From Sphaerothrix epifaneia (GTDB lineage Bacteria > Cyanobacteriota > Cyanobacteriia > Phormidesmidales > Phormidesmidaceae), in NCBI RefSeq assembly GCF_042788235.1, contig NZ_JBHZOL010000055.1, forward strand, positions 1 through 64,000: DNA of 64,000 nucleotides. The letters run 5' to 3'. Shown piece after piece: positions 51,079 to 59,552 of this stretch. The translations under genes were made by a program, and so were the position numbers. The notes below the pieces were generated by a model. That model was not told where the DNA came from and did not search any database. It saw only the letters and a program-made list of their open reading frames with translations. How positions within the stretch are numbered: position 1 is the stretch's first letter; each line of letters begins with the position of its first letter.

Positions 51079-53235
51079 ATGATTAAGCGGCGTCATTTGC
51101 TGCAGTTTGCGGCTGCTAGCCTAACAGCTTTGGGCTGGAACCAGCTCACCCTGAAGCGGCTAGGCGATCGCTATGGTCGCGTCTTGGCTCAACCGACATC
51201 CCGCAAACTGGCTTTGCTCGTAGGCATTAATCAATATCCTGAGTCGGGTTTAATTCCACCGCTCTACGGCTGCCTTAACGACGTTGAATTGCAGTACCAC
51301 TTGCTGGTACATCGCTTTGGCTTCAATCCCCAAAACATTCTCAAGGTGACCGATGCTCAGGCAACACGTACGGGGATTTTGCAAGCCTTTGAAGAACATT
51401 TAATCAAACAAGCCAGACCCGATGATGTAGTGGTGTTTCACTATTCTGGTCATGGTTCACGTGTGCTCGATCCCGATCGCGATCACGCTGATGGCCTCAA
51501 CAGCACCTTAGTACCCGTCGATGCCGTTTTGCCCCCCGGATTTCCGCAGCAAGGGGGCATAGTTGCAGACATTACCGGGCATACACTGTTTTTGTTAATG
51601 GCAGCCCTGCCGACTGACCAAGTCACCTTTGTTTTAGATAGCTGCCATGCGGGTGGCGGCACGCGTGGTAATTTGCGAGTGCGATCGCGGAGTGGAGGTG
51701 CCCAGCTCGAAATGAGCGAGGCAGAACGAGCTTACCAAGCTCAATGGCTGACCCGCTTAAATCTTTCCCCCGCCGATTTTATTGCCCGACGGCGACAGGG
51801 GATTGCCCAAGGGGCGGCGATCGCCGCTGCCAAGCGGGATCAATTGGCCGCAGACGCACCCTTTGAAGATTTTTTTGCTGGTGCCTTTACCTATACCCTC
51901 ACCCAGTATCTCTGGCAGCAGCCTACCGATGAAGCTTTTGTGAGTGCAATTGCCAACGTAGCCCGTACCACAACCCGCCTTTCGTTAAGTGAGCAAGAGC
52001 CGCAGCTCGAAATGCTATTAACCGCCAATCGGCAAGCACCCGTATACTTTTTAGCCAAGCAAACCCCACCAGCTGAAGCCGTCATCACCAAGGTGGAAGG
52101 AACCCAAGCCGAAGTTTGGCTAGGGGGGCTAGAACCCAATAGCCTAGCGGCTTTTCAGCAAGCAGCAGTCTTGAGTGCGGTCAATCTAGCCGGGGAATCG
52201 CAGGGGTTAGTCCAAATTGTGTCGCGGCAGGGGCTAGTCGCTGAGGCCAGATTATTGCAGGCGATCGCACCGGGTTCGCTCCTGCAAGAACAGGCTCGTT
52301 CTATTCCAGCAACTGTCGCCTTGCGCATTGGGCTGCATGAATCTCTCGGCGACCAGCTAGCTGATGTCCGAACAGCTTTACAAGGGCTGTCACGTATTCA
52401 ACCAATGGCTCTACAGCAGCAAGCCGTCGATTACATTTTGGCCCGCTTTTCGCCCGATTTAGCGCAAGCGTCCGGTGGCGGGTTTGCCTCTGGTAGCCTC
52501 GGCTTATTTTCGCCAGCAATGGTGCCAATTCCAGGTTCGTTCGGCGCGGCTGACGAAACGGCTACGGCTGCGGTTGAACGGCTACAGGCCAAACTGCGAT
52601 CGCTGCTAGCGGCTCGTCTGGTCAAACTTACCCTTAATACTCACACCTCGCGGCTCGACATAGCTGTCACCATGACGCCAGTCAATCAAAGCCAACCGTT
52701 TGTCACGCAAGCAATGACCGTACGCGGAGGAGGGGCAGTGGCTCCTCAGCCCAGTATCACTCAACTACCGCTAGAGACCGCTATCGAGTTTTTCATTCAT
52801 AACCGGGAGCCGCAAGACCTCTACCTCAGCGTTTTAGTCATTGACGCAACCGGAGAAATAACGGTCATTTTTCCCAATCAGTGGACAACCCTAGCAGCGG
52901 TAACGCGGCTCAGAGCCGGAGAGATTATGAGACTGCCCGATCCAAGTCGAGATAGCTTTCAGATCGTCACCCAACCCCCCTTAGGCGCGACTGAGGTTCT
53001 CATGATTGCTAGCACTAATCCGTTAGACGAGGCACTACGAGCCTTACGCAACCTTGCCGCCCAATCGAGTCAGAGCCGTGGCCCCGTAGCGCTTAGCGAA
53101 CCCACTGCGGTGATTGATAGCTTATTGAACGATCTCAGCGGCAAAACTCGCGGTCGTCCGTCAGAACTTCCCTCAAACAATCTTCTCGATACTCGCCAGC
53201 TAGCAGCGCTATCAATTACTTTTGAAGTGGTCTAA
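51079..53235 (+). CDS. Caspase-like protease (orthocaspase, peptidase C14) with Tat-like signal
   Basis: The protein has 718 aa. The N-terminus (MIKRRHLLQFAAASLTALGW) has a twin-arginine-like signal. The p20 caspase fold follows, with catalytic His125 (HYSGHGS) and Cys189 (VLDSCHAGG), so the dyad is intact. The remaining 500 residues include a C-terminal DUF4384-like domain (FFIHNREPQDLYLSVLVID, then ITVIFPNQ). I chose ATG 51079 because the signal starts there; an upstream TTG at 51058 lies in the pnp terminator. Orthocaspases cleave after Arg or Lys and are linked to stress and cell death in cyanobacteria. Confidence 0.88.
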   Translation: MIKRRHLLQFAAASLTALGWNQLTLKRLGDRYGRVLAQPTSRKLALLVGINQYPESGLIPPLYGCLNDVELQYHLLVHRFGFNPQNILKVTDAQATRTGILQAFEEHLIKQARPDDVVVFHYSGHGSRVLDPDRDHADGLNSTLVPVDAVLPPGFPQQGGIVADITGHTLFLLMAALPTDQVTFVLDSCHAGGGTRGNLRVRSRSGGAQLEMSEAERAYQAQWLTRLNLSPADFIARRRQGIAQGAAIAAAKRDQLAADAPFEDFFAGAFTYTLTQYLWQQPTDEAFVSAIANVARTTTRLSLSEQEPQLEMLLTANRQAPVYFLAKQTPPAEAVITKVEGTQAEVWLGGLEPNSLAAFQQAAVLSAVNLAGESQGLVQIVSRQGLVAEARLLQAIAPGSLLQEQARSIPATVALRIGLHESLGDQLADVRTALQGLSRIQPMALQQQAVDYILARFSPDLAQASGGGFASGSLGLFSPAMVPIPGSFGAADETATAAVERLQAKLRSLLAARLVKLTLNTHTSRLDIAVTMTPVNQSQPFVTQAMTVRGGGAVAPQPSITQLPLETAIEFFIHNREPQDLYLSVLVIDATGEITVIFPNQWTTLAAVTRLRAGEIMRLPDPSRDSFQIVTQPPLGATEVLMIASTNPLDEALRALRNLAAQSSQSRGPVALSEPTAVIDSLLNDLSGKTRGRPSELPSNNLLDTRQLAALSITFEVV

Positions 53236-53246
53236 TCGGCTGTGGG

Positions 53247-53606
53247 CTAGGCAGCGCAGCGTTGCTGCTCAATGCAACTTAGCAAAACTTCTGACCCAAA
53301 CGGCTTAACGATGTAATCATTAGCGCCAACCTGCCGCCCAATTGCTAGATCTTCTGAGTCCGATCTAGCGGTGACGAAAATGACGGGTTCTTGATAGCCT
53401 GCCTGACGCAAAGACTGACAAATTTCGGGGCCAGTCAAGCTCGGTAGCTGCCAGTCTAGCAAAACCAGGTCAGGCCCTAGCGTCTGGGCGACGGCCAAGC
53501 CCACCAAGCCATCATAGGCAACCGTCACTTGGTAGCCTGCATCCAGCAGTTCTAGCTCCATGAGCTTGGCGGTGTTGGGATTATCTTCTATCAGCAAAAT
53601 ATGCAT
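53247..53606 (-). CDS. Single-domain response regulator
   Basis: The 119-aa product is a receiver domain alone. It has the acidic pair (IED at 6-8), phospho-acceptor Asp51 (LVLLDWQLP), VTARSD, and the KPF lysine near the end. No output domain is present, so it probably relays phosphate or binds a partner. The ATG at 53606 gives the normal MHILLIED start; another ATG four codons upstream is possible. It is convergent with the orthocaspase gene, 11 bp apart. Confidence 0.85.
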   Translation of the reverse strand: MHILLIEDNPNTAKLMELELLDAGYQVTVAYDGLVGLAVAQTLGPDLVLLDWQLPSLTGPEICQSLRQAGYQEPVIFVTARSDSEDLAIGRQVGANDYIVKPFGSEVLLSCIEQQRCAA

Positions 53607-53802
53607 AGCCAATATCATCTCTCAGGGTTGTTTGATAGCTTCAGTATGACCAGGTGATCTGAATCACTTGTGACCCCAGCCTGAGAGCTAGCTGAGAAGA
53701 TAAAAGTTTTGTCCAACAGCCTGTAAGACAGGCTATTGCCAATGTGCCGCAAAAAACGAAGCTAAGCCGCGCCCAAGGTTTGAACAACTGTTTTTGTTGC
53801 CA

Positions 53803-53878
53803 CAAGCAGCCAGCAGAAAGGCTTTCTGTAAGAAACTTTCAGCCATTTGAGCGTCTAACTCCAGTGACTACGGCTATA
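53803..53878 (+). repeat. Dispersed intergenic repeat, partial copy 4
   Basis: The copy is in forward orientation and carries AGCAGAAAGGCTTTCTGT, ACTTTCAGCCATTTGAG, CTCCAGTGACTACGGCTAT. The left third is missing or diverged. It lies in a 308-bp gap that otherwise shows nothing. Confidence 0.6.
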
Positions 53879-53914
53879 CACCAACCCTATGGGTCGGAGG
53901 CGGGTCGCCCCTGG

Positions 53915-54160
53915 CTAAACGTTTGCAGACGAGGTGACGGCTTCGCCAGCTTGCTGCTGCGCTTCACAAGGCTCAAGCTGATAGCCCAAAACCTGAACGC
54001 CTTTGCAAAAAAAGCCCAGTTTGGGGTGCATTTCAAAAGCAGGTTGCTGCTTTTGGATCCACTCTTGTTCGGTAAAAATGAGAAAGCGCTGATTACCACG
54101 AGCCAGTCGCACAGGAAGACGGCGGCTACGGGAAACTAAAGTGTGAGTTGGAGTGAACAT
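53915..54160 (-). CDS. Small conserved-looking hypothetical protein
   Basis: This 81-aa basic protein has a compact, folded-looking sequence (MFTPTHTLVSRSRRLPVRL, RFLIFTEQEW, KLGFFCKGVQVLGYQLEP). Several other frames are open over the same DNA, but only this one has the balanced composition of a real protein. No strong ribosome site is seen. Function unknown. Confidence 0.55.
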   Translation of the reverse strand: MFTPTHTLVSRSRRLPVRLARGNQRFLIFTEQEWIQKQQPAFEMHPKLGFFCKGVQVLGYQLEPCEAQQQAGEAVTSSANV

Positions 54161-54558
54161 AGCTAACGTTAATCTTCAGTTTTTAAGTATCTACACACCT
54201 TGCCAGCCAGGCGATACAGCTATTTAGCCTGAAGTGACTGCATTTGTGTGAATACAAGTTAACAGATAATATTAAATTGTGTAAATACTTCTCAGGTAGG
54301 ACGCGATCGCGGCTGCTGACCCGATCGCCCATAAACTTTTAGTAGATTTACCGAAGAACTTGCCAAAGCTTGACCCTACCTGCTTTGCTTCGGCTCTCCT
54401 CACTGCCAATTCACCGTATTTGTCGTTACATTGGCAATCAAGACAGGAAATATAAGTTAACAGGTTTATGACAGCGCTAGAGAAAGCACAATCAACAGCG
54501 CTTTTCACAGCTCTCAGAGGATGCGAGAGCCTGACACACCCTGGTAGAGGATAGACAT
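54161..54558. promoter_or_regulatory. Upstream region of clpC
   Basis: This gap of about 400 bp should hold the clpC promoter. AGAGGA precedes the ATG by about 8 nt. I see no CIRCE-type inverted repeat of the heat-shock repressor and no other known operator. A 78-codon minus-strand frame here looks spurious. Confidence 0.4.
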
Positions 54559-57036
54559 ATGTTTGAACGGTTTACCAATACAGCGATCGCTGTCATCCTA
54601 AGAGCGCAAGAGGAGGCTCGCGCCCTCGGTCATAGTTTTGTTGGCACTGAGCAGCTCTTATTAGGTTTGCTCAAAGAAGGCTCCAGTGTAGCCGCCAAGG
54701 TTTTAGACGATGTAGGGGTAACGCTGCCAGAAGCGCGTAAAGAAGTTGAGGCTATCATCGGTCGTGGTAAAGGCAAAGTTCCGGCAGAAGTTCCCTTTAC
54801 CCCCAAGGTAAAACAGGTTTTTGAGCAAGCGTTTCAAGAAGCTCGCAAACTTGACAATCCTTACATTGAACCCGCCCACATTTTGCTGAGTCTGACGCAA
54901 AGTGGCGAAAGTGTAGCTTATAAAGTGCTGAGCAATTTAGGGGCTAATCCGGCTGAAATTCGAACTCGGCTTATTCAAGCTCTAGGAGAAGCCGCCGCTG
55001 CTCCGGCGGGAACGGCTAGCCGTCGGGGCGTGTTTCGGCAGTCACCCCAGCGCTCTAAAGGCAAAGCCCTTGAAGAGTTCGGTAACGATCTGACGCAGCA
55101 AGCGGCTGAAGGCAAGATCGATCCGGTTGTGGGTCGGCACCTAGAAATTGAGCGGGTGGTACAAATTTTAGGCCGCCGGACTAAGAATAATCCGGTTCTG
55201 GTGGGTGAACCAGGGGTGGGCAAGACCGCGATCGCGGAAGGATTAGCCCAGCGCATTGTTAATCAAGACGTACCTGAGAGCCTGCTAGACAAGCGAGTGA
55301 TTAGCCTTGATATGGGTTTGGTTGTCTCAGGCACTCGCTTTCGAGGCGATTTTGAAGAGCGTCTTAGCCAGATTATTGCCGAAGTGCGGCAAGACCCCAA
55401 TGTCATTTTGGTGATTGATGAAATTCACACCTTAGTAGGGGCAGGCTCGTTAGATGGCGGCATGGACGCTGCCAACATGCTGAAACCAGCTCTGGCCAGA
55501 GGCGAACTCCAGTGCATTGGAGCTACCACCTTAGACGAGTACCGCAAGCACATTGAGCGGGACGCGGCTTTAGAGCGGCGCTTTCAATCGGTTATGGTGG
55601 CTCCGCCTTCAGTAGAAGAAACGCTGGAAATTTTGCAGGGGTTACGCGGTCGCTATGAGCAATTTCACAACTTGCTAATTTCTGACGCGGCTTTAGAGGC
55701 GGCTGCCAAGCTTTCTGATCGCTACATCAGCGATCGCCATCTGCCCGATAAAGCCATTGACCTGATTGACGAGGCCGGGTCGCGAGTCCGTCTGCGCCAC
55801 ACGCGTCCCTCAGCCAAAAAAGAAATCAAGCAAGCGCTAAGGCAGGTCAAGCAAGCGCTAGATAGTGCCGTTCAGGTTCAAGATTTTGTTCAAGCCACTG
55901 AATTACGCGATCGCCAGCAATCTTTGCAACAGCAACTGGTTGAAGCGGCAGGCGAGGTTAACCAGCTTGAACGTCCGCTGGTAGATGTCAATGATATTGC
56001 CGATATTGTTTCCAGTTGGACAGGCATTCCTGTTAACCAGCTAACTGAGTCTGAGTCAGCTATGTTGCTGCACTTAGAAGACACGCTACACGAGCGGCTC
56101 ATCGGTCAAGAAGAAGCCGTCGTAGCGGTTTCACGAGCGATTCGGCGGGCGCGGGTCGGTCTTGCTAGCCCTGAGCGTCCCATTGCCAGCCTGTTCTTCT
56201 CTGGGCCTACAGGCGTTGGTAAAACAGAACTGGCTAAGGCACTTGCGGCGGCTGTTTTTGGCGCAGAAGACGCCATGATTCGCCTGGACATGTCAGAGTT
56301 TATGGAAAGCCATACGGTCTCCAAGCTGATTGGCTCACCGCCCGGTTATGTGGGCTATGACGAAGGAGGACAGTTGACCGAAGCGGTGCGGCGACGACCT
56401 TACACGGTGATCTTGCTGGATGAGATCGAAAAAGCTCACCCAGATGTGTTCAACATCCTGCTGCAGGTGCTAGACGATGGTCGTCTGAGCGATGCTAAAG
56501 GGCGAGTAGTCAGCTTCAAAAATACCTTGCTGATTATGACCTCCAACATCGGTTCGAAGGTAATTGAAAAAGGCGGCGGCGGCTTAGGTTTTGAGTTGGG
56601 CTTTGAAGACTCTGCTACGGCTCAATACCATCGCATTCGCAATTTGGTGAACGAAGAACTGAAGCAGTTCTTCCGTCCAGAGTTGCTCAACCGCTTAGAC
56701 GAAATTATCGTCTTCCGCCAGCTCAATCGCGATGAAGTGATTGAAATCGCGGCTCTGATGATGCGCGAAGTTGAGAAGCGCCTAAGCGATCGCCAGATCA
56801 AGCTCCAGATCAGCGATGCCTTTAAAGCACGGCTAATTACTGACGGGTACGACCCCAGCTATGGTGCTAGACCCATGCGGCGGGCGATCGCTCGTTTGAT
56901 TGAAGACAACCTAGCTGAAGCGATTTTAGCTGGTGAGCTAGAAGCAGGTGACACGGCATTTTTAGACGTCGATGATGATGGTCAAGTACACGTCAGTCCA
57001 GCCCGTGAACCCGCTTTAGCAGGGGCGAGCCGATAA
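54559..57036 (+). CDS. clpC: Clp protease ATPase subunit, divergent ClpC paralogue
   Basis: This 825-aa HSP100 unfoldase feeds the Clp protease. An N-domain of two Clp repeats spans about 1-145 (ERFTNTAIAVILRAQEEARA, GHSFVGTEQLLLGLL). Walker A of NBD1 is near 215 (GEPGVGKT). A UVR motif in the M-region lies near 445 (DFVQATELRDRQQ). Walker A of NBD2 is near 550 (GPTGVGKT). The second Clp repeat is unusual (NPYIEPAHILLSLTQSG in place of the near-invariant GHNYIGTEHLLLGL), so this is probably an additional ClpC rather than the essential one. A strong terminator follows. Confidence 0.9.
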   Translation: MFERFTNTAIAVILRAQEEARALGHSFVGTEQLLLGLLKEGSSVAAKVLDDVGVTLPEARKEVEAIIGRGKGKVPAEVPFTPKVKQVFEQAFQEARKLDNPYIEPAHILLSLTQSGESVAYKVLSNLGANPAEIRTRLIQALGEAAAAPAGTASRRGVFRQSPQRSKGKALEEFGNDLTQQAAEGKIDPVVGRHLEIERVVQILGRRTKNNPVLVGEPGVGKTAIAEGLAQRIVNQDVPESLLDKRVISLDMGLVVSGTRFRGDFEERLSQIIAEVRQDPNVILVIDEIHTLVGAGSLDGGMDAANMLKPALARGELQCIGATTLDEYRKHIERDAALERRFQSVMVAPPSVEETLEILQGLRGRYEQFHNLLISDAALEAAAKLSDRYISDRHLPDKAIDLIDEAGSRVRLRHTRPSAKKEIKQALRQVKQALDSAVQVQDFVQATELRDRQQSLQQQLVEAAGEVNQLERPLVDVNDIADIVSSWTGIPVNQLTESESAMLLHLEDTLHERLIGQEEAVVAVSRAIRRARVGLASPERPIASLFFSGPTGVGKTELAKALAAAVFGAEDAMIRLDMSEFMESHTVSKLIGSPPGYVGYDEGGQLTEAVRRRPYTVILLDEIEKAHPDVFNILLQVLDDGRLSDAKGRVVSFKNTLLIMTSNIGSKVIEKGGGGLGFELGFEDSATAQYHRIRNLVNEELKQFFRPELLNRLDEIIVFRQLNRDEVIEIAALMMREVEKRLSDRQIKLQISDAFKARLITDGYDPSYGARPMRRAIARLIEDNLAEAILAGELEAGDTAFLDVDDDGQVHVSPAREPALAGASR

Positions 57037-57068
57037 AAGTTAGCCCAGTCGTTTGTCTATCCTTCACT

Positions 57069-57102
57069 AAAGCTCCTTGGCTATGGCCAGGGAGCTTTTT
57101 TT
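57069..57102 (+). terminator. Intrinsic terminator of clpC
   Basis: AAAGCTCC pairs with GGAGCTTT, with an inner TGGC/GCCA helix and TATG loop, followed by a T-run. It lies 33 bp after the clpC stop. Confidence 0.88.
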
Positions 57103-57120
57103 AGCCAGTGTCCTCAACCA

Positions 57121-57226
57121 TGCCTACAGCTTTAGCCACAAGCGCTAAGACACTTTAATGACTGCAAGCCCCTGACAGAAAAGCTGTCCTTTTGCTCTGT
57201 GCCCTCAGCCTTCTGCCTTTAGCTAT
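57121..57226 (-). repeat. Dispersed intergenic repeat, near-complete copy 5
   Basis: The copy is in reverse orientation. Its complement reads ATAGCTAAAGGCAGAAGG, GCACAGAGCAAAAGG, GCTTTTCTGTCAGGGGC, TTGCAGTCATTAAAGTGTC, then GTGGCTAAAGCTGTAGGC. It fills the gap between the clpC terminator and dapB. Confidence 0.82.
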
Positions 57227-57269
57227 ACAATGCCCATGATAAGAAAGACGAGAAAACTGTGAGTGTGTC

Positions 57270-58094
57270 ATGGCAAACCAAACCTCCATCCCCGTTGTTG
57301 TCAATGGAGCCTGCGGCAAAATGGGCCGTGAGGTGATTAAAGCCGTCTCTCAGGCAGCAGACATGCGGCTGGTGGGTGCAATTGACAAAAACCCTACGGC
57401 TCAAGGCGAAGACATCGGCGAAGTGATTGGCTGTGGCCCGTTAGAAATTCCAGTTATGGCAGACTTAGAAGCCACGCTAGTCATGGCTCAATCAGAAGGC
57501 CAGTCTGTCATGGTGGACTTTACCCATCCCGACACGGTGTACGAAACGACGCGGGCAGCGATCGCCTATGGGGTTCGTCCAGTTGTCGGCACGACCGGAC
57601 TCAGCGTTGAGCAGATTCGTGAACTGGCCGAATTCGCCGATAAAGCCAGCACGGGTTGTTTAATTATTCCTAATTTCTCTATTGGCGTAGTGTTGATGCA
57701 GCAGGCTGCTCAGCAAGCGGCTCAATACTTTAACCATGTCGAAATTATTGAGCTACACCACAACCAAAAAGCGGATGCCCCCAGCGGTACCGCTGTGCAA
57801 ACGGCACAGATGCTAGCTCAAGTTCAATCACAGTACAACCCCGCTGAAGTAAAAGAGTCGGAGCAGCTTCCGGGGGCACGGGGCGGAACAACTGCTGAAG
57901 GAATTCATATTCACAGCGTACGGTTACCAGGATTGATTGCCCACCAAGAAATTATTTTTGGCGACCCAGGGCAAATTTATACGCTGCGTCATGATACCAG
58001 CGATCGCGCTTCTTTTATGCCAGGGGTTTTGCTTTCTATCCGTCGCGTTATGCCCCTTAAGTCACTCATTTATGGCTTAGACAAAATCCTTTAG
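57270..58094 (+). CDS. dapB: 4-hydroxy-tetrahydrodipicolinate reductase
   Basis: This 274-aa enzyme acts in the lysine/diaminopimelate pathway. Its features are the NAD(P)H-binding GACGKMGREV motif at about 13-22, VDFTHPD, VVGTTGL, the catalytic region IELHHNQKADAPSGTA, and the C-terminal DRASFMPGVLLSIRRV. Length is typical. It stands alone between a repeat copy and a 729-bp gap. Confidence 0.95.
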   Translation: MANQTSIPVVVNGACGKMGREVIKAVSQAADMRLVGAIDKNPTAQGEDIGEVIGCGPLEIPVMADLEATLVMAQSEGQSVMVDFTHPDTVYETTRAAIAYGVRPVVGTTGLSVEQIRELAEFADKASTGCLIIPNFSIGVVLMQQAAQQAAQYFNHVEIIELHHNQKADAPSGTAVQTAQMLAQVQSQYNPAEVKESEQLPGARGGTTAEGIHIHSVRLPGLIAHQEIIFGDPGQIYTLRHDTSDRASFMPGVLLSIRRVMPLKSLIYGLDKIL

Positions 58095-58415
58095 AGATTG
58101 TTTGATCTGAGTCAATTTCTAGCTTAAAAGGGTTGACAAAATTTTCCATAAAGCTAACTCAAACTTTCAGCAAAATATCCGCTATTTTGCTCAAGCCTAA
58201 AGCGATTTGCTTTGTTAAGCTAATCGACTTGCCTCTAGCTTGACAGGCAAAGCTGCCAGCCATTCTCAACTGAGGTGAGCAGTCTATCTTTCTAATGCGG
58301 CTTTGTGGATTGCTGGCGGCGGCGGGGTCTTAGCCCAGACTCTGGCTTAAAACTGAGTCACCGCTTGGGTTTTGCCACGTTTCATCAATCAAAAGAAAAG
58401 CTTGGCTCGATTAGG

Positions 58416-58457
58416 CAAAAAAAATTGCCTGACCCATATAGCCCCCCGGGTCAGGCA
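58416..58457 (-). terminator. Strong minus-strand intrinsic terminator
   Basis: TGCCTGACCC (58426-58435) and GGGTCAGGCA (58448-58457) form a perfect 10-bp stem. On the minus strand it is followed by an eight-base T-run. No annotated minus-strand gene lies close upstream, so it may end a small RNA (see next entry). It could also slow plus-strand read-through from dapB. Confidence 0.75.
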
Positions 58458-58605
58458 TTTACCTGTAAGGACGCTTTTTAGCAAAGCTCTTCAAACATCT
58501 AAATTGCCCCCTAAGATGTTTGGGTGTGCTCTACCTGCGTTCTTCAGAATTGATTCCATTCTCCTATTTCAGCCTAATAAATAGCTTCGCCATAACTACC
58601 GAAAG
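58458..58605 (-). ncRNA. Possible small RNA or micro-ORF transcript ending at the 58,416 terminator
   Basis: Between two minus-strand terminator-like hairpins lie about 150 bp. They contain an AGGAG followed at once by ATG and a 22-codon frame (MESILKNAGRAHPN...), then a second short frame. The ribosome site is too close for efficient initiation. I see no clear promoter. A 70-codon plus-strand frame here spans both hairpins and is not credible. The rest of the 58,095-58,823 gap shows nothing else. Confidence 0.3.
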
Positions 58606-58607
58606 TC

Positions 58608-58636
58608 ATAAAAAAAGGCGTTGAAGAAAAGCCTTT
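58608..58636 (-). terminator. Weaker minus-strand terminator-like hairpin
   Basis: AAAGGC (58614-58619) pairs with GCCTTT (58631-58636); the minus strand continues into about seven T. It could stop read-through from the minus-strand ABC transporter gene, whose transcript would otherwise run antisense through the intervening plus-strand gene. Confidence 0.5.
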
Positions 58637-58823
58637 AAAGTCCGTAAAAATACTAGATGTTTTTGAGGTTTCCTAAGAATAGTAAAACTCCTTCAAAACT
58701 CGGGAACAATTGCCCATCTAACTGCATCTATTAGTAACTTGCTACCTAACTGTAATCGCTGCCTGCTATCCTAAAAAGTAATACTCATTCACCTTACGGT
58801 CTTTATACAAATTCCCAAAAGCC

Positions 58824-59546
58824 ATGCTGGTACCCTTAACCCGCGAAAAGTTCGATGAACTGCTGCCCAGTATGGCCACGGGTGAGCAGTATCGTCATTA
58901 CTGGGGTAAGTTATCTGATTTTCTGCGACGGCTTTTAATTTCAGTCGTGGCGGGGGTAGGGGTGTTTATCGCCCGGTTGGTGTTGGGCGAAGCTTTTGAT
59001 CCGCTCACCTTTACGGCTGGTACTATAGCGGGTCTGTATTGGTTATGGAGTCCTGTTTGGCAGGCCAATCGGCGCAATCGTTGGGCTAGACGCAACTCTT
59101 ATAGCGGCTTTTGGCGCGGACGGGTGTTAGATGTCTTTGTGACAGATGAGGTGGTGAGCACCGAAGAAACGGTCAACAACCGGGGTGAGTTAGTTATTGT
59201 TGAAGACCGAGAACGCTATCTTAATCTGGAGTTGGGAGATAAGACAGGCTTTAGAACGCCGATTCAGACTGTTTTGAAGCGTGATCATCGATTGATTCGG
59301 CGAGGCGACATTGCCGAAATGCTGGTACTTTCCAATCGAGAAGACCTCAGCCGAATCAATATGATTTCGGATGTTTATATTCCTGACCACAAGCTTTGGG
59401 TGGGCGACTATCCCTACCTGCGTCGAGATACGTTTTTAGAAGTGCGACAAAAGCTACTGCCTGGTCGCTCTGCTTATCGTCGGCCCCGTCCGGTTGAGGA
59501 ACCCATGTACGACTACGACGATGACTATTCGATAGGTCGCCAATAA
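58824..59546 (+). CDS. Conserved cyanobacterial membrane protein
   Basis: The 240-aa protein has two close TM helices at about 33-75 (ISVVAGVGVFIARLVLG, then FTAGTIAGLYWLWSPVW) and a soluble C-terminal domain with RGRVLDVFVTDEVVSTEET, YLNLELGDKTGFRTPIQT and DVYIPDHKLWVGDYPYLRRD. It resembles a family widespread in cyanobacteria and plastid-bearing plants that is sometimes labelled, without good reason, as a phosphate permease. Function unknown. It ends 6 bp from the convergent ABC transporter gene. Confidence 0.78.
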   Translation: MLVPLTREKFDELLPSMATGEQYRHYWGKLSDFLRRLLISVVAGVGVFIARLVLGEAFDPLTFTAGTIAGLYWLWSPVWQANRRNRWARRNSYSGFWRGRVLDVFVTDEVVSTEETVNNRGELVIVEDRERYLNLELGDKTGFRTPIQTVLKRDHRLIRRGDIAEMLVLSNREDLSRINMISDVYIPDHKLWVGDYPYLRRDTFLEVRQKLLPGRSAYRRPRPVEEPMYDYDDDYSIGRQ

Positions 59547-59552
59547 ACGCAG

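Noticed and set aside
53744..54139. 131-codon plus-strand frame
   Set aside because: It runs through a repeat copy and is antisense to the better-supported 81-aa gene.
54272..54508. 78-codon minus-strand frame upstream of clpC
   Set aside because: Poor composition, no ribosome site, and it occupies the likely promoter region.
58372..58584. 70-codon plus-strand frame
   Set aside because: It spans a perfect terminator stem and has no ribosome site or protein-like pattern.
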